A stretch of DNA of 64,000 bases from Bradyrhizobium elkanii WSM2783 (GCF_000472865.1 NZ_AXAP01000031.1:1-64000); one strand, 5' to 3'; numbered from the stretch's first letter, positions 16,849 to 24,676 are shown. The notes: generated by a model not told the origin, from the sequence alone. Translations and numbers: made by a program.

Positions 16849-19248
16849 TTGTCTGGCACGCGGGTTGCTTCGATCGGCCCTGATTGGGTCGAACCGATGA
16901 GCTTCCGTCCGTTCACGAGTGAATCCTACGCGCGAGACGACCGCCTGGAGGCCTGGCGGGACGTGCTGGCTGCGGTCGGCCTGCAGCCGGCTTCCGCAAG
17001 CGCATTCGACGACGGTCACGCGACGGCCTCGCATCGCAACGCCGTGGGCGTGGCGCTGAGCCGGATCGCGGCGGGATCGCAGGGGATCGCGCCGCTGCCG
17101 CAATCGGGGGAGGGATTGCCGATCGCGCTGCTCCCGATCGAGGACGGCGTGATGCTGCGGCAAGGCGCGAGCCACCGTATCGTTCCCGTCGGCCATCTCC
17201 TGCTGCTGCCGCGGCATGGCGACTGGAGCCTGATGTTCCAGCGCGATATGCGCGCGATCATCCTCTCTGTTGCAGCCGAAGCGCGGCACGGCCGCCTCAT
17301 CGGCAGGCCGATCGCGTCCGAAGCCCGCATTATCGCGCCCGCCGGTCTTGCCGATGTGTTCTCGCGATTGCTGGATGCAACCTCCCGCACCCTGGAGACG
17401 CTGAGCGACGTCGAATGGGCGGCCATTGCGCAAAGCCTCGTCGATCTTCTCTTGACGCTTGCGCACCAGTCCACCTCTCCCGCCTCAGAGGTCGCCGGTA
17501 CGGCCACGCAAGCCGCGATCCTGCACCGGATTTGCCAGAGCATCGAGCGCAACCTCGACAATCCCGAGCTTGCGCCGTCGCGTGTCGCGCAGGCCGAAGG
17601 GATTTCCGAGCGCTACCTGCAGAAGCTGTTCGAGGGCGTCGGCGACAATTTCTCGCACTATGTACGCGAGCGGCGGCTGCAGCGCGCCTGGGCTGATCTG
17701 TCGAACCTGGCCGAGGCGCATCGATCAATCTCGGAGATCGCCTATCGGTACGGCTTTAGCGACTCCGCGCATTTCAGCCGCGCCTTCCGTCATCGCTTTG
17801 GTCTGCCACCGCGCGAGTTTCGCCAGCAGGAGGCCGAGCGCGCGGCGCCGTCGTCGATCGCCGCGGGTCAGCGCGGCTGGCCGCAGGAGGCGCTTGCGCA
17901 ACTGCGAACGCATCAGCCATCGAGCGTCGGAAGGAATATGGCCGCCGTCACAACGGGGCCGGCGCACGAAGGCGGACGGGAGCATCGCGCGGCCCACCAC
18001 CATCTCTCCGTCGACGCGAACCGCGTGCATTGGGGCTACTTCAGCCGCACGCTTGCGCCGCAGGCCGAGATCAATTCCGGCGACACGATCACGATCGAAA
18101 CCCTGACCCAGCATGCGTCTGATGATCCTGAAAGAATGATCACGGGTGATGCCGGCGCCGAAAGCGTGTTCGGCTGGACCAATGACCGCAAGAACGTCGA
18201 CCGTCGCGGCGCCGGTCCGATGGACGCCTCGGTGTTCGGGCGCGGCGCGGGCGAGGGGTTCGGCGTGCATATCTGCACTGGCCCGATCGCGGTCAAGGAC
18301 GCGCAGCCTGGCGATGTCCTGGAGGTGCGCATCCTCGATATCGTGCCGCGGCCGAGCCGCAATCCGCATTATGAGGGCAGGGTATTCGGCTCCAGCGTCG
18401 CGGCCTGGTGGGGCTATCACTACAACGAGTTGCTCGCCGGCCCCAAGCCGCGCGAGGCGGTGACGATCTACGAGATATTTGACCACGACGAGACGCCGCA
18501 TGCGCGTGCGCTCTATTCCTACCGCTGGGAACCGCAAACCGATCCATTCGGCGTGGTTCATACGACCTACGATTATCCCGGCATTCCCGTCGCACCTGGT
18601 TCGGTGAGGCGCCGCCACGCCGTGCTCGACGGCATCCGCATTCCGCTCCGGCCGCATTTCGGCGTGATCGCGGTCGCGCCGCGCGAAGTTGATTTCGTCG
18701 ATTCCGTGCCGCCGTCCTATTTCGGCGGCAATCTGGACAATTGGCGGCTCGGCAAGGGGACGACCATCTATCTTCCGGTATCGGTGCCAGGCGCGCTGCT
18801 CTCGGTCGGCGATCCCCATGCCGCCCAAGGCGACGGCGAGTTGAGCGGGACGGCGATCGAATGCTCGATGACCGGCACGTTTCAGGTGATCCTGCACAAG
18901 AAAGGCAATCTGGCCGGCCAACCGTTTGCCGATCTCAGCTATCCCCTGATCGAGACCGCGACCGATTGGGTGCTGACCGGCTTCAGCCACCCGAACTATC
19001 TCGCCGAGTTCGGCGCGCAGGGACAGAGCGAGGTCTATGCAACGTCCTCGCTCGACCTTGCGATGAAGGACGCCTTCCGCAAGATGCGGCGCTTCCTGAT
19101 GAACATCAAAGGTCTCAGCGAGGACGAGGCGATCGCGCTGATGTCGGCAGCGGTCGATTTCGGCGTCACCCAGGTCGTCGACGGCAATTGGGGCGTGCAT
19201 GCGATCCTGAGCAAGCGGTTGTTCGAGGACGCGGCACTGTCGCGATAA
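16849..19248 (+). CDS. AraC-family regulator fused in frame to acetamidase/formamidase
   Basis: A 799-residue two-part protein. Residues about 1-210 resemble the AraC sensor domain of the AraC_binding_2 type. About 225-325 form the double helix-turn-helix AraC DNA-binding domain, with ISERYLQKLFEGVG and the closing signature ISEIAYRYGFSDSAHFSRAFRHRFG. After a 55-residue Ala/Gln/His-rich linker, residues about 385-799 are a complete FmdA-type amidase with VHWGYFS, GRGAGEGFGVH and VGDPHAAQGDGELSG. The frame is uninterrupted. The TTG start is chosen for its GGAGG; ATG at 16897 is an alternative. An internal ATG at 17938 follows GGAAGGA closely and could give the enzyme alone. A regulator carrying its pathway enzyme is unusual. 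Confidence 0.85.
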   Translation: MSGTRVASIGPDWVEPMSFRPFTSESYARDDRLEAWRDVLAAVGLQPASASAFDDGHATASHRNAVGVALSRIAAGSQGIAPLPQSGEGLPIALLPIEDGVMLRQGASHRIVPVGHLLLLPRHGDWSLMFQRDMRAIILSVAAEARHGRLIGRPIASEARIIAPAGLADVFSRLLDATSRTLETLSDVEWAAIAQSLVDLLLTLAHQSTSPASEVAGTATQAAILHRICQSIERNLDNPELAPSRVAQAEGISERYLQKLFEGVGDNFSHYVRERRLQRAWADLSNLAEAHRSISEIAYRYGFSDSAHFSRAFRHRFGLPPREFRQQEAERAAPSSIAAGQRGWPQEALAQLRTHQPSSVGRNMAAVTTGPAHEGGREHRAAHHHLSVDANRVHWGYFSRTLAPQAEINSGDTITIETLTQHASDDPERMITGDAGAESVFGWTNDRKNVDRRGAGPMDASVFGRGAGEGFGVHICTGPIAVKDAQPGDVLEVRILDIVPRPSRNPHYEGRVFGSSVAAWWGYHYNELLAGPKPREAVTIYEIFDHDETPHARALYSYRWEPQTDPFGVVHTTYDYPGIPVAPGSVRRRHAVLDGIRIPLRPHFGVIAVAPREVDFVDSVPPSYFGGNLDNWRLGKGTTIYLPVSVPGALLSVGDPHAAQGDGELSGTAIECSMTGTFQVILHKKGNLAGQPFADLSYPLIETATDWVLTGFSHPNYLAEFGAQGQSEVYATSSLDLAMKDAFRKMRRFLMNIKGLSEDEAIALMSAAVDFGVTQVVDGNWGVHAILSKRLFEDAALSR

Positions 19249-19264
19249 CAGAAGGATACCGACA

Positions 19265-19648
19265 TTGAGATTCCACATGATCGCAGGCGGGCCAAAGCCC
19301 GTCGCGCCCTTCAGCCACGCTGTCGAGGCCGACGGCTTTGTCTTCGTCACCGGCCAGATGCCGGACACGCCCGCTAGTCCCGGCGTATTGCCTGATGGCA
19401 TCGTCGCGCAGACCAAGGCGGTGATGGAAAATCTGCGCGTTGTGCTCGAGGGTCTCGGTCTCGGCTTCGAGCACATCGTCATGTCGCGCATCTATCTCAC
19501 GCGCTTCAAGGAAGACTACGCCGCCATGAACGAGACGTATCGCAGCTATTTCCCGCCGGACCGCCTGCCGGCACGCACTTGCGTCGGCGTCACCGGGCTT
19601 GCTTATGACGCGCTGATCGAGATCGATCTGGTGTGCCGCCGGCCGTGA
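19265..19648 (+). CDS. RidA family protein (enamine/imine deaminase-like)
   Basis: A 127-residue RidA/YER057c/UK114 protein. The family forms trimers that hydrolyse reactive enamine/imine intermediates and release ammonia. GGPKPVAPFSHAVEADG at the N-terminus, FVTGQMP, and the conserved arginine in LPARTCVGV near residue 106 are the expected marks. The TTG at 19265 has AGAAGGA nine bases upstream; an ATG four codons later (19277) is the alternative start. It lies 16 bases after the AraC-amidase fusion and closes the apparent amide operon. RidA members often accompany nitrogen-compound degradation genes. Confidence 0.87.
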   Translation: MRFHMIAGGPKPVAPFSHAVEADGFVFVTGQMPDTPASPGVLPDGIVAQTKAVMENLRVVLEGLGLGFEHIVMSRIYLTRFKEDYAAMNETYRSYFPPDRLPARTCVGVTGLAYDALIEIDLVCRRP

Positions 19649-19689
19649 GTGCCGGCGCATTCACGATTGATCGCGCGGCCCGCCACGCC

Positions 19690-19760
19690 GTCGTCCTCGC
19701 GAAAGCGAGGACCCATAACCACAGGGTGTTGTGGCTCGAGCAAGCGGTTGCAGCGGAGCA
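19690..19760. repeat. Dispersed repeat with GAAA-capped hairpin after the amide operon
   Basis: GTCCTCGC (19693-19700) and GCGAGGAC (19705-19712) pair around a GAAA tetraloop, followed by CCCATAACCACAGGGTG. I recall closely similar sequence as a common Bradyrhizobium intergenic repeat. It lies between the convergent ridA and oxidoreductase genes, where it could act as a bidirectional terminator. The rest of the 204-base gap shows nothing further. The outer limits are approximate. Confidence 0.55.
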
Positions 19761-19852
19761 CACTACGCACGGAAATAGCTTCCCCGACGCGCGTTCGTCG
19801 CAAACGTCTGTTGTCTCGCTACATCGCTGGACCGCTCCCCAATGCGGGCCCC

Positions 19853-20734
19853 TCAAAACACCAGTGAACGGTGCACATGCACCCCCGCTATCGCACCATC
19901 GCCGACCGCAAGCGATACCGAATGCGGTGCTCGCGCGACGTCTCCGCACGCAAAGGCGCCGCGCACCGTCGTTTGCTTGGTCTCGTCGGTTCGGATCTGA
20001 GTGCCGAACGGAGTCGTTTCCAATTCGCAGCCAAGCGTCTCAGCCAATGGCGTGGAGGGCGCATTGCGCGTTGCCGTGAACAGGCCGGCGAAAGGCAGGA
20101 CGCGTCCGTCTTGCAGCCTCACGTCTGCGTGGCCTTCGATGCTTGCGACCGGACCTGCCTCGATCGTAACGCCACGCGCAGCAAGCTCGGCGCGGGCGTT
20201 CGCGTCCGGCTCGAAGGCACCGTTGAGCAGGAGCGTCACGTCTCCCCATTCCGTAAACAGAACGACGTGATGGAGCACGTCGGGGCTCGTGGCGATTACA
20301 CCGATCCGTCCCTCATTCAGTTCATATCCGTGACAATAGGGGCAGTGAAAGATGCTACTGCCCCAGCGCTCGGCGAGCCCATCAAGAGGAGGGAGTGCAT
20401 CGCTGACGCCGGTGGCAAGGATAAGCCTCTTGCCACGATAGAACTCGCCGTCGGCTGTTGTCACCGCGAAACCATCTCCTCGCCGCTTGGCGTCGGTAGC
20501 GGTCCCCTCGAGCCATGTGAGCGTCGGATAGGCCGTGAGCTGTTCTCGCGCAGTGCGCGCGATCTCGGCCGGATCGACCCCGTCCTGACCAAGAAAGCCA
20601 TGGGATTCCGAGGCGAACCGGTTGCGCCGGACGCCTGCGTCAACGACGAGCACCTTGCGCCGGGCGCGCAACAATTGAAGGGCCGCAGCCATGCCGGCGT
20701 AGCTGCCGCCAATGACGATCACGTCATGAAGCAT
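19853..20734 (-). CDS. NAD(P)/FAD-dependent oxidoreductase, thioredoxin reductase-like
   Basis: A 293-residue flavoprotein of the thioredoxin-reductase fold. The FAD motif VIVIGGSYAGMAAA is at 5-18 and the redox pair CPYC at 131-134 in FHCPYCHGYE, a form typical of stand-alone low-molecular-weight TrxR-like proteins. The closing FAD motif GAFACGDVA near residue 268 is present. Its physiological partner is unknown, and it need not reduce thioredoxin. The ATG at 20734 follows AAGGAACC; the start overlaps the end of the Rrf2 remnant by 11 bases. Rrf2-regulator plus this oxidoreductase is a pairing I recall from rhizobia, so the gene was probably under Rrf2 control before the regulator was damaged. 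Confidence 0.87.
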   Translation of the reverse strand: MLHDVIVIGGSYAGMAAALQLLRARRKVLVVDAGVRRNRFASESHGFLGQDGVDPAEIARTAREQLTAYPTLTWLEGTATDAKRRGDGFAVTTADGEFYRGKRLILATGVSDALPPLDGLAERWGSSIFHCPYCHGYELNEGRIGVIATSPDVLHHVVLFTEWGDVTLLLNGAFEPDANARAELAARGVTIEAGPVASIEGHADVRLQDGRVLPFAGLFTATRNAPSTPLAETLGCELETTPFGTQIRTDETKQTTVRGAFACGDVARAPHSVSLAVGDGAIAGVHVHRSLVF

Positions 20735-20936
20735 TTCGGTTCCTTTCCTTGTGCGCCACACGACGCCGCGAGAATTCCGCACTGAGATCGGCGATGGCGA
20801 TGGCGCCGAAGCGATCGAGCAGTAGCGCCCCTGCTTCGGCGAAAGCTCCGTCCAAAACGGCGTTCAGCGCTTCGCCGGGCTCAGCCATGCGCAAAAGAGT
20901 ATGAAGCACGGAGAAGGAGCGGCCGTCTCGCATCAT
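20724..20936 (-). pseudogene. Rrf2-family regulator with internal deletion
   Basis: Only about 70 residues remain of a regulator usually about 140-150 long. The first 19 residues, MMRDGRSFSVLHTLLRMAE, match the start of Rrf2 proteins. The sequence then jumps to the typical C-terminal helix, LNAVLDGAFAEAGALLLDRFGAIAIADLSAEF. The recognition helix, wing and central region are missing, so DNA binding should be lost. The join is in frame, as expected from a clean deletion near 20880. Start codons are ATG at 20936 or 20933. The frame runs into the oxidoreductase gene, so translational coupling is preserved. It may still express a short peptide. Confidence 0.7.
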
Positions 20937-20956
20937 GTAACTTCGTATATTACATG
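20934..20956 (-). promoter_or_regulatory. Dyad over the start of the Rrf2 remnant, likely its old operator
   Basis: CATGTAA (20934-20940) and TTACATG (20950-20956) are perfect 7-base inverted arms nine bases apart. On the minus strand TTGAAA and TATACG, 17 bases apart, could be the -35 and -10 elements. The dyad covers the -10 and the ATG at 20936, leaving little or no leader. This is the geometry of an autorepressor site. Confidence 0.5.
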
Positions 20957-21029
20957 ATATGCCGAGTTTCAAGGCGAGCTTGGCACAAAGTCATCCCGTT
21001 GCATCGAATGCGACGAGACGCTGCGAACG

Positions 21030-21851
21030 CTATGTGCGCGACGGCGCTATTCTATTGATCTGCAGGGAAGTCGGCGTGCCGCCGTATCGCGGAAAGAGAT
21101 ATTCTCCCCACTCGGCGATGGTGGGCCATTCAGCAGCACTTGGCAGGGCCGGATGCATTGCGAGATGCGCGCGAATGGAGTCAGGAAGAAAGCGCCAATT
21201 CGGCGTGAAAGAAAACAGCAGCGCATCGCGCCGTGAAAGGCCGCGATTCGGATGCGTTCCATGGAGGAGACGATAGTCCACCGCCACTGCATCGCCACGG
21301 CGCAGATTGAGCGTGATCTGTCCTTCGTGGTCAGTGAGGGCCGGGTGGTCGGGCGCCAACTGCTCGGCGGCTGCGCTATGCGGCTCGGGCAGTTCGGAGT
21401 GGATCGGCAGACTGCGCAGATGAGAACCCGGAAGAATTCGCAATGCGCCCGTCCGGTCACTCGTGTCTGAGAGGTAGCACAGGATTGCGATCTGCGGGGC
21501 GGTCGGCGCGAAACTGATGGAGTGGTCCCAGCACCACCAGTCCTGGTGCCATAGCAGCGCAGGCGTAGAGGCGCCTTTGGATGAGATGTAGGCCGAAATC
21601 CAGCGCAGGTCGTCAGCCCCGACTGTAGATCCGATCCGACCGAGCACGGATGTCCGGCAGAGCAAGCGCGTGACGATTGGATCATTCCAGCGCAATGGGA
21701 CGAGATCGTTCCCAACGCGGTTCATCATCGGATCATGCGGCTGTGCGAGTCGGTGGTGGACCTGCTTTTCGATCTCTTGCAAGTCCGGCTCTTCAAAGAG
21801 CGCCGGGATGGTCGTGAAACCGTCGACAGCAAATTTGCTCGAACCAGACAT
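21030..21851 (-). CDS. Phytanoyl-CoA dioxygenase family protein
   Basis: A 273-residue Fe(II)/2-oxoglutarate oxygenase of the PhyH family. The metal facial triad is visible as H102 and D104 in LLWHQDWWCWDH and a distal histidine in LLHGTHPN, which is followed by an Arg suitable for 2-oxoglutarate. FLPDSIR and the C-terminal EYLFPRYGG are further family-like segments. Substrates in this family range from phytanoyl-CoA to ectoine and secondary metabolites, so none is assigned. The ATG at 21851 has GGAG seven bases upstream; an ATG 14 codons earlier lacks such support. It runs towards the Rrf2 remnant and is divergent from the ArsR gene. Confidence 0.82.
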   Translation of the reverse strand: MSGSSKFAVDGFTTIPALFEEPDLQEIEKQVHHRLAQPHDPMMNRVGNDLVPLRWNDPIVTRLLCRTSVLGRIGSTVGADDLRWISAYISSKGASTPALLWHQDWWCWDHSISFAPTAPQIAILCYLSDTSDRTGALRILPGSHLRSLPIHSELPEPHSAAAEQLAPDHPALTDHEGQITLNLRRGDAVAVDYRLLHGTHPNRGLSRRDALLFSFTPNWRFLPDSIRAHLAMHPALPSAAEWPTIAEWGEYLFPRYGGTPTSLQINRIAPSRT

Positions 21852-21945
21852 GCGGGCTCCATTAGGCGGATGAAATCCCATTAGGAGATTCATCCAACGG
21901 CCGAAAGCTGAGCGATCGGCTCAAGCGATTCGAACGCGTGCGCCC

Positions 21946-22002
21946 TTGACGAAAGGTGCACGCTCATATAGGAACCAATCAGTTCCAGAACTATTTGGTT
22001 CC
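21946..22002 (+). promoter_or_regulatory. Promoter and operator-like dyad of the ArsR-type gene
   Basis: TTGACG (21946-21951) and TATAGG (21967-21972) could be a -35/-10 pair with a short 15-base spacer. Directly downstream, GGAACCAA (21971-21978) and TTGGTTCC (21995-22002) form a perfect 8-base inverted repeat, with an inner GTTCC/GGAACC-like half site. The position just after the -10 and five bases before the ATG fits autorepression by the ArsR-type product. Confidence 0.55.
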
Positions 22003-22006
22003 AAAT

Positions 22007-22339
22007 ATGCCAACCCAAGACACGTTGAGCGCCACATTTGGCGCGCTGGCTGATCCGACGCGCAGGGCAATCCTCGCGCGACTGTTGGAAGGCGAGGCCT
22101 CGGTCGCCGAACTGGCCAAGCCGTTCGCGCTGACGCCCCGGGCTGTCTCCAAGCATGTCGCCGTGTTGGAAGCGGCGGGCCTGGTGACGAAGGGCCGCAA
22201 TGCCCAGCGGCGTCCGTCACGGATCGTCGCCAGTCCGTTGATCGAGATCGATTCCTGGCTCGCCAACTATCGCAAGCTCTGGCTACGGCGCTTCGACAAG
22301 CTCGAAAGCCATCTGGCAAAGCAAACGGGAGGAGAATGA
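22007..22339 (+). CDS. ArsR-type winged-helix regulator (SRPBCC-associated)
   Basis: A 110-residue helix-turn-helix repressor of the ArsR superfamily. LSATFGALADPTRRAILARL opens the domain, and LTPRAVSKHVAVLEAAGLVTKG is the recognition helix followed by the wing. It lacks the metal-binding cysteine motif of true arsenic sensors. The subgroup paired with AHSA1/SRPBCC proteins senses unknown signals. The ATG at 22007 lies directly behind the GGAACC dyad; a longer GTG-started frame would translate through that operator. Its stop overlaps the start of the SRPBCC gene. Confidence 0.87.
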   Translation: MPTQDTLSATFGALADPTRRAILARLLEGEASVAELAKPFALTPRAVSKHVAVLEAAGLVTKGRNAQRRPSRIVASPLIEIDSWLANYRKLWLRRFDKLESHLAKQTGGE

Positions 22340-22807
22340 TGGAGAGAGGCAAGGTGACCTTGGAAGAGACGCCGCTGGGCGCCACCATTCAACGCTGGTT
22401 TCCAGCCCCGCCCGATCTCGTCTACCGCAACTGGATTGAAGCCGAACAGATCCGGCATTGGTTTGCGACCGACGGCTACGAGGTCACTGGCTGCGAGATT
22501 GATGCACGGCCAGGAGGAAAGTGGCGGGTCGATTTTCGCTCCTCGACCGGGCACGTCTATTTCGAGCGCGGTGAGTTCCGGGAAATGGTGCCGGGGAAGT
22601 TGCTCGCGCTGACCCTGACCCAGGTCGATGGCGCCCACTCAGGACCGGACTCTGATCACCGTCACCTTCGAGGCTTCACGCGGCGGCACTGACATGACGT
22701 TCCATCAGGTTGGCTACGACAGCAGTCTGCGCCGCGACGGCAATGCCGAGGGCTGGCAGGAATGCTTCGACAAGCTCATCGCCCGCCTCACAAGCTCGAA
22801 CGCCTGA
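22336..22807 (+). pseudogene. SRPBCC (AHSA1-like) protein, frameshifted
   Basis: The frame from ATG 22336 encodes a normal AHSA1/SRPBCC N-terminal part (RWFPAPPDLVYRNWIEAEQIRHWF, then PGGKWRVDF and EFREMVPGKLLALTLTQVD). It then turns into unrelated sequence and stops at 22692. The expected C-terminal part continues one base over, with TLITVTFEA, GGTDMTFHQVGY and EGWQECFDKLIARL, ending in TGA at 22805. The shift lies near 22643-22650 and is explained by one extra base or two missing ones, in a GGACCGGAC context. It may be a real mutation or a sequencing error. The intact product would be about 156 residues. Confidence 0.75.
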
Positions 22808-22819
22808 AAGGAGAAGCAT

Positions 22820-23257
22820 ATGAGCAGGAATGCAGCAGACGAGCAGGAGGTCCGCGCTCTTTTCGCCGACTGGCTGCGCACTTCATCCGCGCTGGACATC
22901 GACGGCGCCATGCGTCCTCTCGATCCCGATATTCACTCCTATGAACATGTCGCGCCACTTCAGTACCGCGGTATCGATGCCATTCGCGAAGTCTGCCAGC
23001 AGGGCTTCGACCTGATCAAGGGGGACTTCGAATGGGACATTCCTGATCTTCAGGTGATCGTGCGCGATGACATTGCCATCGCGTGGGGCCTCAACCGCAT
23101 GCGCTACCGCTCAGCTTCAGCGCCGGAGATCGAGAATTGGTCGCGAAGCACGAGAGTGTTTCAGAAGAAGGATGGGCAATGGAAGATGATCCACCAGCAT
23201 CTTTCCGTCCCGGCCGATCCAAAGACCGGACAGGCCAGATTCGACCTGAAGCCCTGA
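22820..23257 (+). CDS. SnoaL/NTF2-like (DUF4440-type) protein
   Basis: A 145-residue protein with an NTF2-like cone fold. ADEQEVRALFADWLRTSSALD is the opening helix pair, followed by DPDIHSYEHVAPLQYRGIDAIRE and the closing strands TRVFQKKDGQWKMIHQHLSVP, typical of YybH/SnoaL-like proteins. Such proteins include isomerases, cyclases and binding proteins, so no reaction is assigned. The ATG at 22820 follows AAAGGAGAAG. It lies 12 bases after the broken SRPBCC gene and probably belongs to the same ArsR-controlled operon. Confidence 0.82.
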   Translation: MSRNAADEQEVRALFADWLRTSSALDIDGAMRPLDPDIHSYEHVAPLQYRGIDAIREVCQQGFDLIKGDFEWDIPDLQVIVRDDIAIAWGLNRMRYRSASAPEIENWSRSTRVFQKKDGQWKMIHQHLSVPADPKTGQARFDLKP

Positions 23258-23393
23258 CATGGCGATTGCCGAGCAGCCCGGTGGTTCGCGCCGTTATCTC
23301 TTCGAACTGTGCGGAGGGGTCCATTTGGTCCTTTGCAAGCCGGGAAGGCTTTGTTATAGGGCTGACCGCAAGCGAAACGCCGGTTTCGCCCAT

Positions 23394-23468
23394 TCCTCGG
23401 TAGCTCAGCGGTAGAGCATTCGACTGTTAATCGAATGGTCGCTGGTTCGAATCCAGCCCGGGGAGCCA
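23394..23468 (+). tRNA. tRNA-Asn (GTT)
   Basis: Acceptor arms TCCTCGG (23394-23400) and CCGGGGA (23458-23464) pair with one G-U wobble. The D-arm TAGCTCAGCGGTAGAGC, anticodon GTT in CTGTTAA, and T-arm GGTTCGAATCC are all standard. The discriminator is G and CCA is encoded at 23466-23468. Confidence 0.96.
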
Positions 23469-23696
23469 ATTCCTCAATTAAATCAAGCTGTTAGCCCAAT
23501 TTCCTAAGCTCCTGGTTTCGCGCTTGCGCGGCCCGGGCAAGGCGGATTCGTATCCAACCTCCAGATTCGACTCGTCCTGACGGGCGCGACTCAGTCACAT
23601 CCGCGTGGCACTTTGCGGATTTGATGCGGACAGCCGCCAAATCGACTCATTCATCGTCGATTTTTGGTTAAGCAGGGCTCCTTGCGAGGTGATTCC

Positions 23697-23876
23697 ATGG
23701 CCGTCTTCGACACCGATGTGCCGAAAACAACACCCTCGATCGTCCCGAGCGACATCCCGACCATGAGCGACGACGAATGCCTTCGGCGGCTCGCGCAGAT
23801 CGTCGAAGAGCACGATTCCACCTGTCTTGACGAAGCTGCGAGGCTGATCGGCCGGCTTGCCGTCGCGATCGAATAG
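23697..23876 (+). CDS. Small hypothetical protein
   Basis: A 59-residue acidic protein of unknown function. A flexible N-terminal part with TTPSIVPSDIPTMSD leads into two predicted helices, ECLRRLAQIVEEHD and CLDEAARLIGRLAVAIE. There is no signal peptide or membrane span. The ATG at 23697 follows GAGGT at a suitable distance; the frame extends upstream to a GTG at 23664 with poorer support. The flanking sequence on either side shows no other gene. Confidence 0.5.
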   Translation: MAVFDTDVPKTTPSIVPSDIPTMSDDECLRRLAQIVEEHDSTCLDEAARLIGRLAVAIE

Positions 23877-24010
23877 GCGCTGTTCCCCTGCAAGAACTCG
23901 CGGGCCGGTATGGCCCATCGGGCGTGTTGCGTTTTGATCCTGCTTGTTCCAAAAGACGGGCGGTCTCACTCCCGTCGCGGCCGCGCCGCGCGACTTGCAG
24001 GTTTCAGCCT

Positions 24011-24676
24011 ATGTCCGGTTTCTCGACCGCGCGCCAGAAAATGGTCGATGGCCAGGTGCGCACCAGTGACGTCACCGATGCGCGTATTCTCGATGCGATG
24101 CTTGCCGTGCCGCGCGAGGCCTTCGTTCCCGAAAGCAAGCGCGCGCTGGCCTATCTCGATCTCGACCTCGATGTCAGCGAGGGCGGCGCGACGAAGCGCT
24201 ACCTGATCAAGCCAGCCGTGATGGCGAAGATGCTGCAGGCGGCTGAGATCAATTCGACTGACCGCGTTCTGGTCGTCGGCTGCGCGACTGGCTACGCGGC
24301 TGCCGTGGTCGCACGGCTCGCCGGGGAGGTGTTTGCCACCGAAAGCGAGCCCGCGCTCGCCGACCAGGCCAAGGTCGCGCTTGCGGGGACCGGTGCCGCC
24401 AACGTGACCGTGCGCGCGGCGCCGGCGGCGAAGGGCGATGTCGCGGACGCGCCGTTCGACGTCATTTTCCTCAATGGTGCCACCGAGATCGTGCCGCAGG
24501 AACTCTACGAGCAGCTCCGCGAGGGTGGGCGATTGGTCGGGGTGTTTGCCTTGTCGCAGCCGCAACGGGCCGCCGTCGTGACACATACCCACGGGGATTT
24601 CGGGCATCGGCCGCTATTCGATGCCGTGGCGCCGCTCCTGCCGGGCCTGGAGCGCTTGCCGGCTTTCGTGTTCTAA
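24011..24676 (+). CDS. Protein-L-isoaspartate O-methyltransferase family protein
   Basis: A 221-residue SAM-dependent methyltransferase of the PCMT family. The N-terminus FSTARQKMVDGQVRTSDVTD matches the short alphaproteobacterial PIMT form. The SAM motif I is LVVGCATGYAAAVVA at about 94-108, with VFATESEP as the following acidic strand. FDVIFLNGATEIVPQELYEQL is the motif II/III region. The canonical motif I of repair enzymes reads G-x-G-T-G-Y; here GCATGY replaces it, so activity on isoaspartate is not certain. The ATG at 24011 is preferred to an upstream ATG at 23924 that adds a non-homologous arginine-rich segment. TolC follows on the same strand. Confidence 0.83.
   Translation: MSGFSTARQKMVDGQVRTSDVTDARILDAMLAVPREAFVPESKRALAYLDLDLDVSEGGATKRYLIKPAVMAKMLQAAEINSTDRVLVVGCATGYAAAVVARLAGEVFATESEPALADQAKVALAGTGAANVTVRAAPAAKGDVADAPFDVIFLNGATEIVPQELYEQLREGGRLVGVFALSQPQRAAVVTHTHGDFGHRPLFDAVAPLLPGLERLPAFVF

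Noticed and set aside
19649..20079. Plus-strand frames over the TrxR-like gene and its flank.
   Set aside because: They begin within a dispersed repeat and continue antisense to a gene with FAD and CPYC motifs.
20938..20949. TAACTTCGTATA resembles one arm of the phage P1 loxP site.
   Set aside because: Only one arm is present and no 8-base core with a second inverted arm follows. The CATGTAA/TTACATG dyad explains the symmetry better.
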